DNA of 64,000 bases from Cytospora piceicola (GCA_023375675.1 JALQBC010000001.1:1860001-1924000), one strand, 5' to 3'. Positions 12,294 through 24,043 are shown, counted from the stretch's first letter. Notes: generated by a model not told the origin, from the letters alone. Program-made: numbers and translations.

Positions 12294-12867
12294 TGGGGGT
12301 TGTGCGCCGTTAGATGGATCGACCAACAGATTTGTCTGGGAGTAGAATTGATTTTTCAGTAAATCATGAGTGGAATGAAGCCCGACGTAACTAGAATGAG
12401 GTTTGTGCAGTTGGATATGATAGTTCCCATACTTTGAGCTGGATGACTATCAGTCATAATTGCACGGGAAATTTTGGCGGGGCCCGGATAGGTTGTTTCT
12501 TATCGATAAGTCAGACGAGGATCAATGACCCACTTCCCCAGCTTGTTCAGGGGTCCCTTGTGCAGGGATCCGGAGCTTGAATACTTAGGTACCCAGATGT
12601 CTCACGCAGCCATTTCTGCTGCCTTGGGCGGCTTGATGCTTTGTCATCTTGTTACTTCCCAGTTGCTGTTTGTTCATCACAAGAAGAGGAGGGTGAGACG
12701 AACATCCAACCAGTAGAATAGAATTTGACTTCTTGGAGGCTTTAACTGATTGCACTGCTTCGGACTGTTGGGACCATTGCTTAGGCCACGAGCACCAACA
12801 CCCCCTCTCAAGCAACAACATCCTTCAGTCTCGTCTGCAAAGGTACCATCAACACTTAGGTATCAAG
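12294..12867. promoter_or_regulatory. Bidirectional promoter region, rpc31 / Hsm3-like gene
   Basis: The 574 bases between divergent starts. A TTATCGATAA palindrome lies at about 12499-12508 and a CTTAGGTACC motif at about 12582. No gene seen. Confidence 0.4.
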
Positions 12868-14034
12868 ATGGCAGAACCGGCAAACGGCGACACAGGGCGG
12901 CTGCCTCTCGAATCCCAACTGTCAGAGCTCGACGACCATCTCGATCAACTGTTGAATGAGGACGACCCATCAGCTCAGTTCGACGCATCTCTCTTTGACC
13001 GCATAAACTACCAGCTCGGCCCCGTCGAATACCCCGACCTCACGGCCCGCTTCCTCCCCAAGGTCGCCACCATAATCATCAAGTGTGCCACAGCAGCAGA
13101 GTCGTCCACAGATTGGAAGGGTTACCCCCCACCACTAATCAATCTCACCATCAAGCTCCTCAGACCAGTACCCTTCACCCAGGCCCTGGAGCTATGCCAA
13201 GCGGAGTATCTGACCAACGCTCTGAACTCGCCTGAGCCCTACATCAACGAGCTCGCCCTCGCCATATTGGAAAAGGCTGCCCGTTCACCCTCCGATGCAT
13301 CCATCCTCGCCTCCACGCCCGGCCTACTGGAGGCTCTTCTCTACCGGTGGCTGATCTCCCCAGCCGTGAGCGTCGGCCAGCAGGGCGTTCTGATCCTGGG
13401 CGACCTATTAGACGTGGACTGCCCACTAAGCCAACCTGTCTTCACCGACGACCAGAAGGAGTGCTACGACATCCGCCTCGTGCGCCGGGCAGCACAGGGC
13501 CACGGGGCCGTATGGAGGAGGCTGTTTGGTGATGAGGCTCTATGCTGGCAGGTGCTGCAGAAGTTGGAGACCGATCTGCTTCCCCCGTCAAGTACAGACC
13601 CTCGGACTATTGCACAGCGGTCCTTCGCGCAGGACCGGCTGCTGCGGTTGCTACCCCGTCTCGCTATCCTGGACTTCAACTCCCTGGCCAGATCGACCGC
13701 ACCTCCTGCGCCAGGCGCACCACCAATGTCGTTGCTGGAGTTCGCTACCCTGTTTATGGTGGATAGGAAGGGCGACGAGTTGATTCACCTCACATGGATC
13801 GACTTTGTGCAGAAGCTTATCGGTGCGCTGCGGGTGGCTGACACGGCGAAGTTGAGCGTGGATACGCTACGCAAGTTGGTTCGAGAGGCGGACGATACTG
13901 AGTTGTTCGATGCGCTGTGGGGAATGCCTGACAATATGATCTGGACGCCGCTGGGAGAGGAAGATGCAGTGAGGGCCTGGTTGCGGGAGGTTGCGCCCAG
14001 GCAAGCTTTGAGGGTTGGAGGTGTCGAGAGGTGA
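12868..14034 (+). CDS. HEAT/ARM-like protein, candidate proteasome-assembly chaperone Hsm3-like
   Basis: Single-exon protein of 388 aa, almost wholly alpha-helical with Leu-rich helical pairs, as in ARM/HEAT solenoids. The layout (acidic helical N-terminus, about eight helical repeats, no enzyme motif) resembles fungal proteins named Hsm3, a chaperone of the 19S proteasome base first described from a mismatch-repair phenotype in yeast. This assignment is by overall character, not by a diagnostic motif, so another ARM-repeat family is possible. The ATG at 12868 has a strong ATCAAGATGG context and is preferred over upstream in-frame codons that read through the presumed leader. Divergent from rpc31. 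Confidence 0.6.
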   Translation: MAEPANGDTGRLPLESQLSELDDHLDQLLNEDDPSAQFDASLFDRINYQLGPVEYPDLTARFLPKVATIIIKCATAAESSTDWKGYPPPLINLTIKLLRPVPFTQALELCQAEYLTNALNSPEPYINELALAILEKAARSPSDASILASTPGLLEALLYRWLISPAVSVGQQGVLILGDLLDVDCPLSQPVFTDDQKECYDIRLVRRAAQGHGAVWRRLFGDEALCWQVLQKLETDLLPPSSTDPRTIAQRSFAQDRLLRLLPRLAILDFNSLARSTAPPAPGAPPMSLLEFATLFMVDRKGDELIHLTWIDFVQKLIGALRVADTAKLSVDTLRKLVREADDTELFDALWGMPDNMIWTPLGEEDAVRAWLREVAPRQALRVGGVER

Positions 14035-16924
14035 GATATGGTGCGCGGACGATGAGCAACACTTTCTCCCATGACTACTGGCGTGTTTGAGCGAAACACT
14101 CTGTGACGAAGGCACTGGAATCGACATCTCGAACCTAGTTAGATACCAATCGAGATCACTTTACATACACGCTGCGATATTGATATTCGTATGACTTGTG
14201 AGGCATGGGATCGGCTGGCCATGCTGTTCCACCTGAAGCTTCCTTGAATCAGGACTGTTCTTGGTCCTTGGCTAACGGACCTGGTACCTTCCCTGCCCTT
14301 CATAATGGCTCAATGAGCTTCTCTTTGCTCTCAAGCCCGACAGACTCATCCATCGCATCCTGTAGTCCACGTCGGTACCGTGCTCACCCAGGTCTTCAAC
14401 CTTTGTGAGCTCGGCCCCCTCGAACCTGCATGTTATCAGATTCGATGTTGCCCCTCTTCCCATTGCTTATGCAAGTATTCATCCTCAATGCCCCCATGTA
14501 AGTCACTCAATGCCCCCATGTAAGTCACTCATATACTATAATGCCTGCATAGCTCATGGCGAATTTCGCCATCTTCGGGAACGGGGCGCCCTTGTTGCCC
14601 ATCTCACAAGGCTTGGAGTTGGGCTTGATGAGGCGTTATTGTGAGTCTAAAGAAGGAACTCGGCCTTTTGGCTTCAACATAGCAATGAAGTGACGCATGT
14701 GTTTCATCGATGGCGGAGGTAGCTTGGCTCGTCCATGTGGTAAGCTGGCGAAGGTTACGCAGGCATCTCATCCCTTCCTAGCCACGGGGCAGTCTGATCA
14801 ACAACTATTGCAATTTATGGGATCCAGACTTTCACTATGGAGGTAGCAACTTGGCTTGCCCCTTTTTCCCATATCTATCATCATAGTAAGTGGGCCTTTG
14901 CGTCTCGTCCACGTCTCTATACCTAGGTAGGTACGTAGCTTGTCTTCCTCAGGAGCATCAGAAGAACACCCAAAAATATAAGGGTCTAGGGATAAGGTTT
15001 TCGTGATTGGTATGCTTTAGTAATATTCAGTATTCTCTTTCCGGAGCGTTATGTCTCAAGGGTGTCTGTCACCTGCGAATGCTCCCTCTACAACTGCAAG
15101 GGGGCTTGGAAGACAGCTTCTGGGGGAGGCAAAACAAAACAAAATAAAAGAAACATGCAACACCGGGTATTCGCTGGTCGTCACCGACCCAACTACTAAT
15201 CCAGCCCTCAGCGGCTTGTCTATGGGAGAGCGGACGGGATCCCGAATTTTCCACTGGGTATGGTCGCATGTGCTAGATTGTTGGAAAGGAGTCTTCATAT
15301 ACTCATGTTTGATTCATATCGTAGCCTTTCTTCTCGATCTGTCTACTACACACTATTCAAACGTCGACTGTTTGACCGTTATAGGGCCACTTCCAGAGGA
15401 TTATACCCACTTAAGTTCATTGGCACTATCTTCAATTATGTGGGTCGAAGGCTCCCTAAGCTGTCATGCCCAGGAAGAACTGCATATGTAGGTGTGTTAT
15501 AGTAATTTCCCATTTCTAACATGTCACATAGCTCCCACTCGGTCAGCACATGTGCTGTCAGGTAACCCAGATATAGGCAACCGGGCAATTGGGTAGAGCG
15601 CAAAATCAAAGGTTGAGCTGGGAATTATGTCGAATCCATGTGTATCGTTTTCATTCGGGAGTAGCATTACCTTGCTGTAATACTCGCAGACCCGAAGCAT
15701 GCCTAAGGCCTTCATCTCTCTGCCTCAGTAAGTAATCAGCATGGCATCTTGCTTGAGCACCAGTTCCTAGTCGCTCTCTTCTCATTAGTTGTCACCTGAA
15801 ATTCTCCGATCATACACATTAAGTCAAGGATTTGCCCCCCTATATAGGAGCGCCACATGCCTCCTCTGATCACGACCTAAAGAAATAGGCCCATAAGCGC
15901 AGAGATTTCCAGGTAACATATAATCTATAAATTCCTCTCCAGTCTGACTTCCGCCTTTCCTGGCGTCATATTCTGCATGTGGGAGAAGAGCTTTGTTCAA
16001 TTCTAAATAGCCCAACACACCTCCCCCATCCTACCACAACCGAAATGTAGCGGCTTATTTGATCATCAAGTAGGTTCTTGTTTATGCGTGCCTTCGCTCG
16101 GGTCATAGGCTTACCACCTGCATACCTGAATCAAGATCGAAATTTGGGACCAGAGGCGTCTTCTTAGTCGTCGGGCGAAGGAGCCGCTAACATGTGTAGC
16201 TATGCAGTCAACGGTCCCGCCTTCTTCAATAACCGCGGCGTATGTAGGGAGGCTAGGTAAGCTGATAGCAGCAAGAGAAGTGGGTGGTCAGCTGTGTTTG
16301 CCTTTTGAGAGGCCCGATGCAAGCCAGCTCTAAGCCGACCTTCGAGGCTCTTCTTTACTGCCTAAGCAACAGGGTGGTGCTCCAGATGTCATGTCTTACC
16401 CGCATATGTATTAAAAGAGTCAGCAGACCAGGTAGACAGGCCCATCCATTCTATACGGCCGTGGCCCATGCCTAGACTGGCAGAGATAGGCAGATTTGTA
16501 CAGCCAATTTTCTTCTCCACTATCGCCTTCGCTTGGAAATCTTGAAGATATTTGGGCGGTACCTGTAGGGGTCGGTCGAGACAAAACACGATCGAAACGG
16601 AAGGGAGACGGAGACATGGGACATCCCCAATGTTGTAGTCCAGTCTTAAGCACCGATGGCAACCCCTGCGTCTTCCCCAAATACAAAGGAGTCACCGCCG
16701 ACGCAGCGGGGCCATTGCATCGCATGTAAGAACCCACTGTTACCTAGGTAATCCTCGAAGCTGGGTTTGGGCAATGTGGGGGCCCTTTCTGTTTATTCAT
16801 GTTCCGCTGGAGACTGCGCCCCGAGAATACTTCTGCTGACCCAACTTCGGACTGACAAGAACCCCGCGGGCACCCACCCCAGGTCCTGGAGGTCGGGGGC
16901 TGCACCTAACTCTGATTCCATGCG
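14035..16924. other. Gene-poor interval
   Basis: About 2.9 kb with only short, motif-free open frames on both strands. It contains a 22-bp tandem duplication near 14484-14528 and CCTAGGTA-type motifs at about 14931 and 16742. The longest frame (15051-15491, + strand) has no recognisable domain or convincing codon pattern. Confidence 0.5.
14484..14528 (+). repeat. 22-bp perfect tandem duplication
   Basis: The unit CTCAATGCCCCCATGTAAGT plus two more bases occurs twice head to tail without mismatch, in non-coding DNA. A recent slippage or duplication is the simplest explanation. Confidence 0.9.
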
Positions 16925-17122
16925 CTAGGAGAGACGGACCAACAAGTACTCAGGTGCTCTGTCTCTAGCTCTTCGCTCTTCCTCTCGCCGACGTGCTTCA
17001 CGCTGTCGGCGCTCTTCTCGACGTCGATGTTCTTCCCGCTTTTGATTGCAATATGGCCATCCACAGTATCTACCACTGTCTCCTCTCATCTTTCGGTTGC
17101 AACCGGGGCAGCCGTAAGACAT
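16925..17122 (-). CDS. Small Cys-containing, Arg/Glu-rich protein, unrecognised
   Basis: Possible 65-aa protein. The N-terminal third has four cysteines spaced C-x2-C-x11-C-x4-C (CPGCNRKMRG then RYCGWPYC), a layout that could bind zinc. The rest is an uninterrupted Arg/Glu-rich helix of about 30 residues followed by a short tail. It does not resemble a named family I can recall. The frame is complete from an ATG at 17122 to a stop at 16925. It stands alone in a gene-poor interval, so expression is unproven. It could also be an exon of a larger gene. Confidence 0.35.
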   Translation of the reverse strand: MSYGCPGCNRKMRGDSGRYCGWPYCNQKREEHRRREERRQREARRREEERRARDRAPEYLLVRLS

Positions 17123-19387
17123 GATATTGTTCGGGGGCTGTAACACTGGTTAACCTCCAAGTTACACTCCGGATAGCGATTGGATGCTCACTAGGCTTGA
17201 TGGAAATATGTATTGTTTATAACAGAGGTGGTAAAGGGTAGCCTCCTTACAAAGTAGGTGGCTGGCTTTAGACTAAATTTCAAGGAACAAGGCGCCGGTA
17301 GACAGAATTGAGAAGCTTGAGGCTTTGCCTGCACTTTATATATTCCCCAGAAGCGGACGCAGCTGGAGGAACATGCCCAACCTTGACTGTGCTGATTATG
17401 GAGAAACCATGTAGGCATACTCCGTAGTCGTGTAAGACAATACGGGCAAGCTGTCCGTCACAGGGTCACAATTTCACCTGATAGATGCCCCATCCTCTAT
17501 CTTCACCGGGCGGCACAGATGCAGTGTCAGAGTGTCAGCTTCGATAGACCAGCTTCCTGTGAGACGCTACCGGCGTAAGCTGGTCCGCAGATTGGTTGAA
17601 GGCGACAAAGACTTAGTGTGTGTGGTGTATCTATTATTACCTATGTAGATGGGCCCCCCGAGCCCCCCCCCTCTCTCTCTCCAATTGGTGTTGAACGCGC
17701 ATCACAGGATCACAATATTAACCGCCAGCCTCGTCGGACGCTCTTCAGGTGGTGATACACCGGATAAAGCTGACCACCCCTTGAGAGAAAGCAAGTTGGC
17801 ACTGCAACGCGACCTCAGACTACCCTACGGGGTACCATCGATACGGGCTCCTGGTCTGGTTTTGGGATGTTGATCGCATAGAGTGTGTTACATCATTCTC
17901 TCCGATGAACATTGCCCACTACGTCTCATTGCGATCGTCCCAGTCTCTGGAATATCGGGGCTTCCGGCTCTGTTTCTGCAGTAATTGCGGACATGATAGC
18001 ATCCAAGACGGAATCCAACAGCACCACCAGGCAGGCTGCCTACCAGACATGTGGCACCACGACCAAGGACCAAGCAACCTTGTACATATGTACATATCTC
18101 ACTGGTAATGAAGGTGATCGGCCCGGAGTGCCGGTGTGTACCCAATCCACCTGCAACCCGTCCAGCTTGCTCCCACCCCGGGTTTCAAACCCCCGAATCA
18201 TGATATCTCGGCACATGGCCCAGAACCCTGAGGACCCTCGACTACCCGCCAAGCAAAATCGAGCCAGTTCAGGGGCATAACCAACAACCGTGAAGACTGA
18301 GTCGCTCTTCGAGGTCAAGATGCTGTCACGGGACATTCTCGTGAGTCCAAGTCTTCGATCACAGTGGGCAGGCCCTGATCTGACTTACAGTTCTTCTCCC
18401 AGTATGGCATCAGAAATGCGCGCGAGGGCAGTCTACACGGAACGGAGTGGGCTTGGGCTCACAGCTTCAATTAGGAGCGTCATGAGGCGTTTTCGCGGCT
18501 GTTCGACAAGGTTCCGAACCTCCTCCGAGTAAGTGGAAGCCCGCTGGTCCGGACGGGATCTGGTGTGATGAAAACAAGTTACCGAGATGATCACGGGTAT
18601 CGAAGCACATCATTTGCACGGGCATTTGGGAGGCGTGTGTTCCCATACGGGCAATAATCGTACGCTATACCGGTTGTGTTGTGGCAGTAAGCGCTGACGA
18701 CAAGTCGGAGGTAAGTATAAGGAAGATACATAACACATCATTCGAGTCGAAACCGAGATTTGGATGATTTTAGAAAGGCATAATCTGCACAAATCGGCCA
18801 GGAGTAGGTTGGTATATGATCCTTGACCTGATAGCTCCGGTGTGTACTTGACATCTGGAAGAGATGTATCTTCGAATCCTGATCTGAATCTAAAACACAC
18901 TGTCGTTTGCATGATACGGCTGACAGGTGGTAGTACCGAGTCCAGGACATTGCAGGCTAAATGCACGACATATGCAGTAGGCACTGGGGGATGCATTGTC
19001 GCTGTCCCTGGCGCCGTGCCGGGTGAGCCCTCAAGTGCTTTCAAGGTTAGGGCCGTCAGTGCCGTCACGGAACTTTGTTTTGGAGATGGACCGGAGACCG
19101 GGCAGTGTCATTCCCTGATCTGATCGAAACGAAAAGGTGTCGGTGCTCTGGTAGCCTGTATAGAGAAGTGGGTTGTGACATCTGGTACGACATACCTAGA
19201 ATACGACAGAAAACAGGGAGCGAGAGGGAATAATGGGCCAATGCGGGATCTGGCGAGCACAACTTCACAGGAAACAGTATTGGCACCTTTAGACGGTTGG
19301 ATATTATATTATTAGCATCATATACAATATATCTATAATTATATCTGACTTATGTCGTCGTACACGCCTGTGAAGCCCAAGGCCTTT
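17123..19387. other. Gene-poor interval with possible gene relic
   Basis: About 2.3 kb. A run of C and CT repeats lies at 17653-17682. A GTACATATGTACATAT palindrome is at about 18082. Apart from the possible relic near 18.3-18.5 kb, nothing is supportable. The segment 19290-19350 is very AT-rich. Confidence 0.45.
18290..18531 (+). pseudogene. Possible broken gene relic with splice-like junctions, unrecognised
   Basis: Two protein-like stretches are joined by good splice signals. The first ends at the GTGAGT donor near 18340. The second starts after TTACAG near 18389 with FFSQYGIRNAREGSLHG, continues to SRLFDKVPNLLR, and ends at a GTAAGT donor near 18531. The second stretch contains an in-frame TAG, so the gene cannot be intact as read. 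No family recognised; it may be chance. Confidence 0.22.
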
Positions 19388-20446
19388 TTATCCCAGAGTC
19401 AAGGCAAGAGAATTCGCGTCAACGTCCCCCTTCCCGAGGCTCCCCAAGCTCCAATTTTCTTCTGCGGTCTTGGAGAGACTGTAGTGACTGAACTCGGTCG
19501 AGTTCGTCGTCCCCACGAGATCATCCGAGACTGCGCTTCCGAGAAGAATGGCGAGAACCCGATTCTCAAGGAGGTAGTTCTCGCACTCATCCCAAGTAAG
19601 GACGATCAATGTCTTGTCGATGTTGAAGTTCTCGTTTGACAGGAGCGGCTCAATGAAGTTCCTCGCCCACTCCCCTGCGACCGTCACTGAGGTGTCATGG
19701 CCGTCGCTGGTCATGTTTGGCGTGATCCAAATCCACTGCGGAAGCGTGTTGTTGGCCAGCTCCTCGTAGAACATGGTGAGGTTCTTGGACTTGGCCAGCC
19801 GGTTGATGTCACCCGTTGCTGAGTCGTAGCTCATCATTGGATTGTGCTTCCGCACGTACATGTTCGCACCAGTCTCCTGGTTCTCCCAGTTCCCCTCAAA
19901 GCCAGAGTACGGGCTGTCCTCGCCGTAGATACTCCAGCTCACTCCTCCGGCCTCCAGCAGGTCGATCATGGTCTCAACGTCGGCATCGATCGTGGCAAAG
20001 TCGTCGAGGTACACTCCATTCCTGTCCGCCCCAATGGCCGACACATAATTAGGCTGTGAGGGGTGGGTAATGGACCAGTAGTTGTCGAGCTTAACGCCCA
20101 GGCTGGCGAGATAGCTGAAGTTTGGATCGCCGTCAGCGATGTCGTAGTCTTGATTCTCGAAGAAGATCTGCACGAAGCGCTCAAAGGACTGGCCCTGGAC
20201 ACTGCTTGTCGGGTGAAGGGTCAAGGCCGTTGCAGCAGCAGCGGCGACATCTGAGGCCGCAGAGGCTGTGTACATGTTGGAAGGCGATGGCGCTGACACC
20301 TGGTTACCCATGATGGCGGTAGTGTTCGGCGGCTTGTCCGATTGCTGGTGAAGACTTCGTTGGATGAAGCTGGGCGATGCCAGCTTTTTCATCGCGACAT
20401 TTCCATTACATATTATCACCGGACTTCCGGAGCCGGCAGGTGACAT
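19388..20446 (-). CDS. Acid phosphatase-type phosphoesterase (PF04185 family, PhoA-like)
   Basis: Member of the phosphoesterase family that includes fungal secreted acid phosphatases. The ORF is 352 aa. Family landmarks occur in order: FENQDYD near residue 95, THPSQPNYVSA near 127, an NPMMSYDS segment, the metal-site-like TSDGHD near 248 and a TWDECE segment near 285. The catalytic half is complete. The N-terminus is odd: secreted members start with a signal peptide, but the first 70 residues here are Ser/Ala/Pro-rich with no hydrophobic core. A stop codon directly precedes the ATG at 20446. A further ATG at 20311 is possible, or a signal-peptide exon lies upstream of 20446 and was not found. 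The C-terminus also ends soon after the last conserved block. It is either a cytoplasmic variant or a gene with an unresolved first exon. Confidence 0.75.
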   Translation of the reverse strand: MSPAGSGSPVIICNGNVAMKKLASPSFIQRSLHQQSDKPPNTTAIMGNQVSAPSPSNMYTASAASDVAAAAATALTLHPTSSVQGQSFERFVQIFFENQDYDIADGDPNFSYLASLGVKLDNYWSITHPSQPNYVSAIGADRNGVYLDDFATIDADVETMIDLLEAGGVSWSIYGEDSPYSGFEGNWENQETGANMYVRKHNPMMSYDSATGDINRLAKSKNLTMFYEELANNTLPQWIWITPNMTSDGHDTSVTVAGEWARNFIEPLLSNENFNIDKTLIVLTWDECENYLLENRVLAILLGSAVSDDLVGTTNSTEFSHYSLSKTAEENWSLGSLGKGDVDANSLALTLG

Positions 20447-20957
20447 TCATGAAGGAGATTCAACTTGGTCCCTCATTTTGCCTGAAGCTGAGCAGCCAAT
20501 CGAGAACCTCGGAAGGCATACATGGTCATCAGAAGTCCCTGAGATCTCCACCACGTGCGCAGGGTTGCGTCCTTCCTGCAGCACCTGTCAGGCCAGATTT
20601 TGATAGCCGCGATGCAGGTCGGGAAGGCGAATCGGAAGTGTCGACTCCTTCCAGTGGTGTGGCCGGAGATTGCAACTTATTGTCACGATGCCACATAAAG
20701 ATATGCCCTGTCGGTTGTCGGGCTCAGTCCGGAGGTCGCCCCTGCTTCGGCTGCAGCACGGACCACATGCTACATATGTAGAATGATGCGGCGTAGCCGG
20801 GGTGATGCTGCCGGTCTTGTACACTAAACTTTTGGAGCTCTCAGTGCTGTACTGCACGCATACACAGTACTGTACAATTGGACTACGGCTCCGTATCCAC
20901 CTACGACTCTGGCATGTGATAGTCTTCCCTCTTCAAGGCTTCGAATCCACTTCCACC
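20447..20957. other. Divergent intergenic region upstream of the METTL16-type gene
   Basis: About 510 bases. It contains a CTACATATGTAG palindrome at about 20770-20781. A missing first exon of the neighbouring phosphoesterase could lie here. Confidence 0.4.
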
Positions 20958-22499
20958 ATGACACCTTCTGTCTACCACAAAGGAGATGCTTATTATCGGA
21001 ATCTCTACGCCAGGGAGCCCGATTTTCGTCAGCTTGCATTGCAAGATGCCGAATTCAGCGCCATGTAAGTAAACACGACTTCCACCTCTGGTAAGTGTGA
21101 CCGTACTAAACCCTGGCCATATTAGCCTCAAGCCGAATTATCAGCTGGACTTCTCTGACCCTGCTGCTGTTAAACAGCTCACCAAGACCTTGCTGAAGAT
21201 TGACTTTGGCCTGAAGATTGAGCTGCCTGGTGACAGGCTATGCCCACCTGTAAGTGAGATGGTCAACACGGGTTGGAACCAGCTGCACTTATGCCCACCC
21301 TGGGGCAGTTGCTACGACTGACCATGTGGCCACAAGTACAGGTCCCAAACCGACACAACTACATACTATGGCTCAAGGGCCTGCTCGATTCAAGCTCATA
21401 TACTGAGCCAGGGGGAAAGCTCGTCGGCCTTGACATTGGCACCGGTGCGAGCTGCATCTACCCCTTGTTGGGATGCACTCAGCGACCATGGTCTTTCATT
21501 GCCACAGGTAATATCCCCCTTACTCAAGTTTGCACACCAAGGACACACTGCTAAGGTCACAATCCAGACGTTGATCCGGAAAACTTGAGAAATGCTACCA
21601 AGAACGTTGAACTCAACGGCCTGCAGTCCCGCATCAAGATCCTTCCCCGTCAACGAGCTGATCCCATGATTCCCATCGATGAAGTCAATCCTCACAAAAT
21701 AGACTTTGTCATGACAAATCCGCCATTCTACGAGTCCGAGGAAGAAATGCTCCAGTCGGCTGCTAACAAATCCCGCCCACCGCTCTCAGCATGCACCGGC
21801 GCGCCGGTGGAGATGGTCTGCGAGGGTGGGGAGGTTTTCTTCGTCACCAGGATCCTTGAAGAATCACTGAGGCTAAAAGACAGGGTTCAGTGGTACACTT
21901 CCATGTTTGGTATGGTGTCCAGCCTAGAGGTCATGGTCGAGAGGCTGAGGGAGAAAGGTATCGATAATTATGCTGTCACGGAGTTCGTGCAGGGGAAGAA
22001 AACCAGGCGGTGGGCTCTTGCATGGAATTTTGGGCCCATGAGACCGAGCCAGGAGGTGGCTAGGGGTATGAAGGCTGCGCCTTGGAGAAAGATCCTACCG
22101 CCAATTGTGGAGGTTGAGATACTGACTTTCCCAGTCAGCGAGGGCGTTGGAAAGAAGGCCGATGCATTGCTTAACCTGGTTGGCCCGTTGGAGCTGATCT
22201 CGTGGGAATGGAACAAGGAACGACTTAGGGGATTTGGACGAGCCAGGGAAAATGTATGGAGTAGGGCATGGAGGAGGAAGAGGAAACGCGAGGAAACCGA
22301 AGGCGGCCCGACCCCCAGGAGTATCAGCGAGAGCGAGACGTGCGTTTTTGGGTTTTCTCTTTCAGTGGTTGTCAAGAAGACGGATGCTGTGGTTGAGTGT
22401 CGCTGGAGGGAAGGACACGACGAGGCCATTTTCACGAGCTTCTGCGGGTTTGTTAAGACACGACTGGAATCTGCACTGGGAAAGGACTCGACGAAATGA
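20958..22499 (+). CDS. METTL16-type U6 snRNA N6-adenosine methyltransferase
   Basis: Class I SAM-dependent methyltransferase of the METTL16 family, whose members methylate the conserved adenosine of U6 snRNA. Four exons: 20958-21064, 21126-21249, 21342-21507 and 21568-22499; the introns of 61, 92 and 60 bp all have GT-AG ends, and a TACTAAAC-like branch site is visible in the first. The product is 442 aa. The SAM-binding loop (GLDIGTG, 106-112) is in exon 3, the acidic strand ATDVDPENL spans the exon 3/4 junction, and the catalytic NPPF motif is at 183-186. C-terminal to the methyltransferase fold is a basic KRKR segment near 375. The joined frame is continuous, so the gene looks intact. It is followed by the XAP5 gene 312 bp downstream on the same strand. 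Confidence 0.93.
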
Positions 22500-22811
22500 T
22501 GGATATAGAAACCTTGAACTATGGAATTGCAATTTTCCAGAGAAAGGCGATATGCAGATGGAATCAGGGGCAGGCGACGTGAGGGCTCAGTATCGTATCA
22601 TCAGTGGGGGGGGGGTATCGATATAAGGAGGGTTAGCATCTTTGGGGGGGGGGGCCATTCTAACCCTGAGGTAGAACCCTGATGGACTTACTCGCGTCGC
22701 ATTCTGCATCATCAAAGGAAGCTCTCCCACTTACACCACACTATCACACCCCCCTCCAATTTCTACCTTCATACCTGACCGTCCACACGATCATCCACGC
22801 GACTACCCATA
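22500..22811. other. Intergenic region with two poly-G tracts
   Basis: About 310 bases holding the 3' end of the methyltransferase transcript and the XAP5 promoter. Two G runs of eight to ten lie near 22607 and 22645. Confidence 0.5.
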
Positions 22812-24043
22812 ATGTCAGACCCCTCCCAAGCGCAGTCGCGCTTCAAGGCGCCCAACAACATGAACACCCAAGAACGCCTCTCGACGAACACCGTGGGACT
22901 GGTGCACCTCGCCGACTTCCGCAAGCGCAGGGCAGAAGTACTAGAGCAGCAGGAGCGCGAGGCGAGGGAGGCGTTGCGCTCAGGTACGACCACCCCTCTT
23001 ATCGACCGGTCACAGAGCGCGACACCGAATAACACGAGCGATGGTGGTAGCGAACGGCCGGTGAAGAAGCAGAAGAAGCCGAAAAGGGCGCTCGTGTCGT
23101 TCGGCGATGACGACGAGGAGGAGGACGGCGCGGGCCCCGCGGTGATACCCAAGAACAAAAAGAAGACGAACAAGGTGACGGAGGACGCCGAGGGAAAAGA
23201 CGACAGCGCGGAACCGAGTGCTACCGCGGCCGAAAGCGACAGTGCCGGCAAGGACAAGAAGCAAGGCGGCAAGCTCGCGGCCAATGCTTCGGTCGGTATC
23301 GTCCCCCGCGCATTGACGAAGGCCGCCCTGCGGCGTGAAGCAGCTGAGCGCGATGAGCTTCGAAAACAGTTCCTCGCCCTTCAAGAGGCCGTCAAGGCTA
23401 CAGAGATTGCGATCCCCTTCGTCTTCTACGATGGCACCAACATCCCTGGGGGCACAGTACGGGCCAAGAAGGGTGACTTCGTCTGGGTGTTCCTGGACAA
23501 GAGCCGCAAAGTCGGTGCCGAGCTGGGTGTCGGCGGTGACAAGAATGCCAACGCCCGGCGTGACTGGGCTAGAGTAGGCGTTGATGATTTAATGTTGGTC
23601 AGAGGAACGATGATCATTCCGCACGTAAGTCGAGCCAACACCATTTCGAGTAACAAATCAAATTATGCGTGCTATAGCTAACATGCTATGCCTACTTCCA
23701 GCACTATGAGTTCTACTTCTTCATAATGAACAAGACCCTTGGACCGGGCAATGTCCGGATATTCAACTATAGCGCCGAAACTCCGACCAAGGCCTCTCGC
23801 GGCTCCGAAACCCCTCAGCCGAATCCCCTCTCCTCAGCAAACAAGGACTCCCTCGTCGATATTAATACCCTCGAGGGTGCGGATGAAGATCCGACGCTCA
23901 CCAAAGTCGTCGATCGGCGTTGGTATGAGCGGAATAAGCACATATACCCTGCGAGCATGTGGCAGGATTTCGACCCGGAGAAGGACTATATGAGCGAGGT
24001 TCGAAAAGATACTGGCGGGAACACGTTCTTCTTCAAAGGATGA
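22812..24043 (+). CDS. XAP5/FAM50 family nuclear protein
   Basis: Orthologue of XAP5/FAM50A (XAP5 CIRCADIAN TIMEKEEPER in plants), a nuclear protein linked to spliceosome and chromatin function. Exon 1 is 22812-23624, a 77-bp intron covers 23625-23701 (GTAAGT..CAG), and exon 2 is 23702-24043, giving 384 aa. The N-terminus (residues 20-60) has the family's charged RKRRAEVLEQQEREARE helix. A Lys/Asp/Glu-rich low-complexity stretch with a KKQKKPKR nuclear signal follows. The conserved XAP5 domain begins near 190 with IPFVFYDGTNIPGG and continues through the FVWVFLDKSR block. The splice joins the diagnostic PHHYEFYFFI, and the end is the typical ERNKHIYPAS, WQDFDPEKDY and GGNTFFFKG. Confidence 0.95.

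Noticed and set aside
15051..15491. 146-codon + frame in the gene-poor interval
   Set aside because: No domain, irregular composition, overlapped by equally long frames in other phases.
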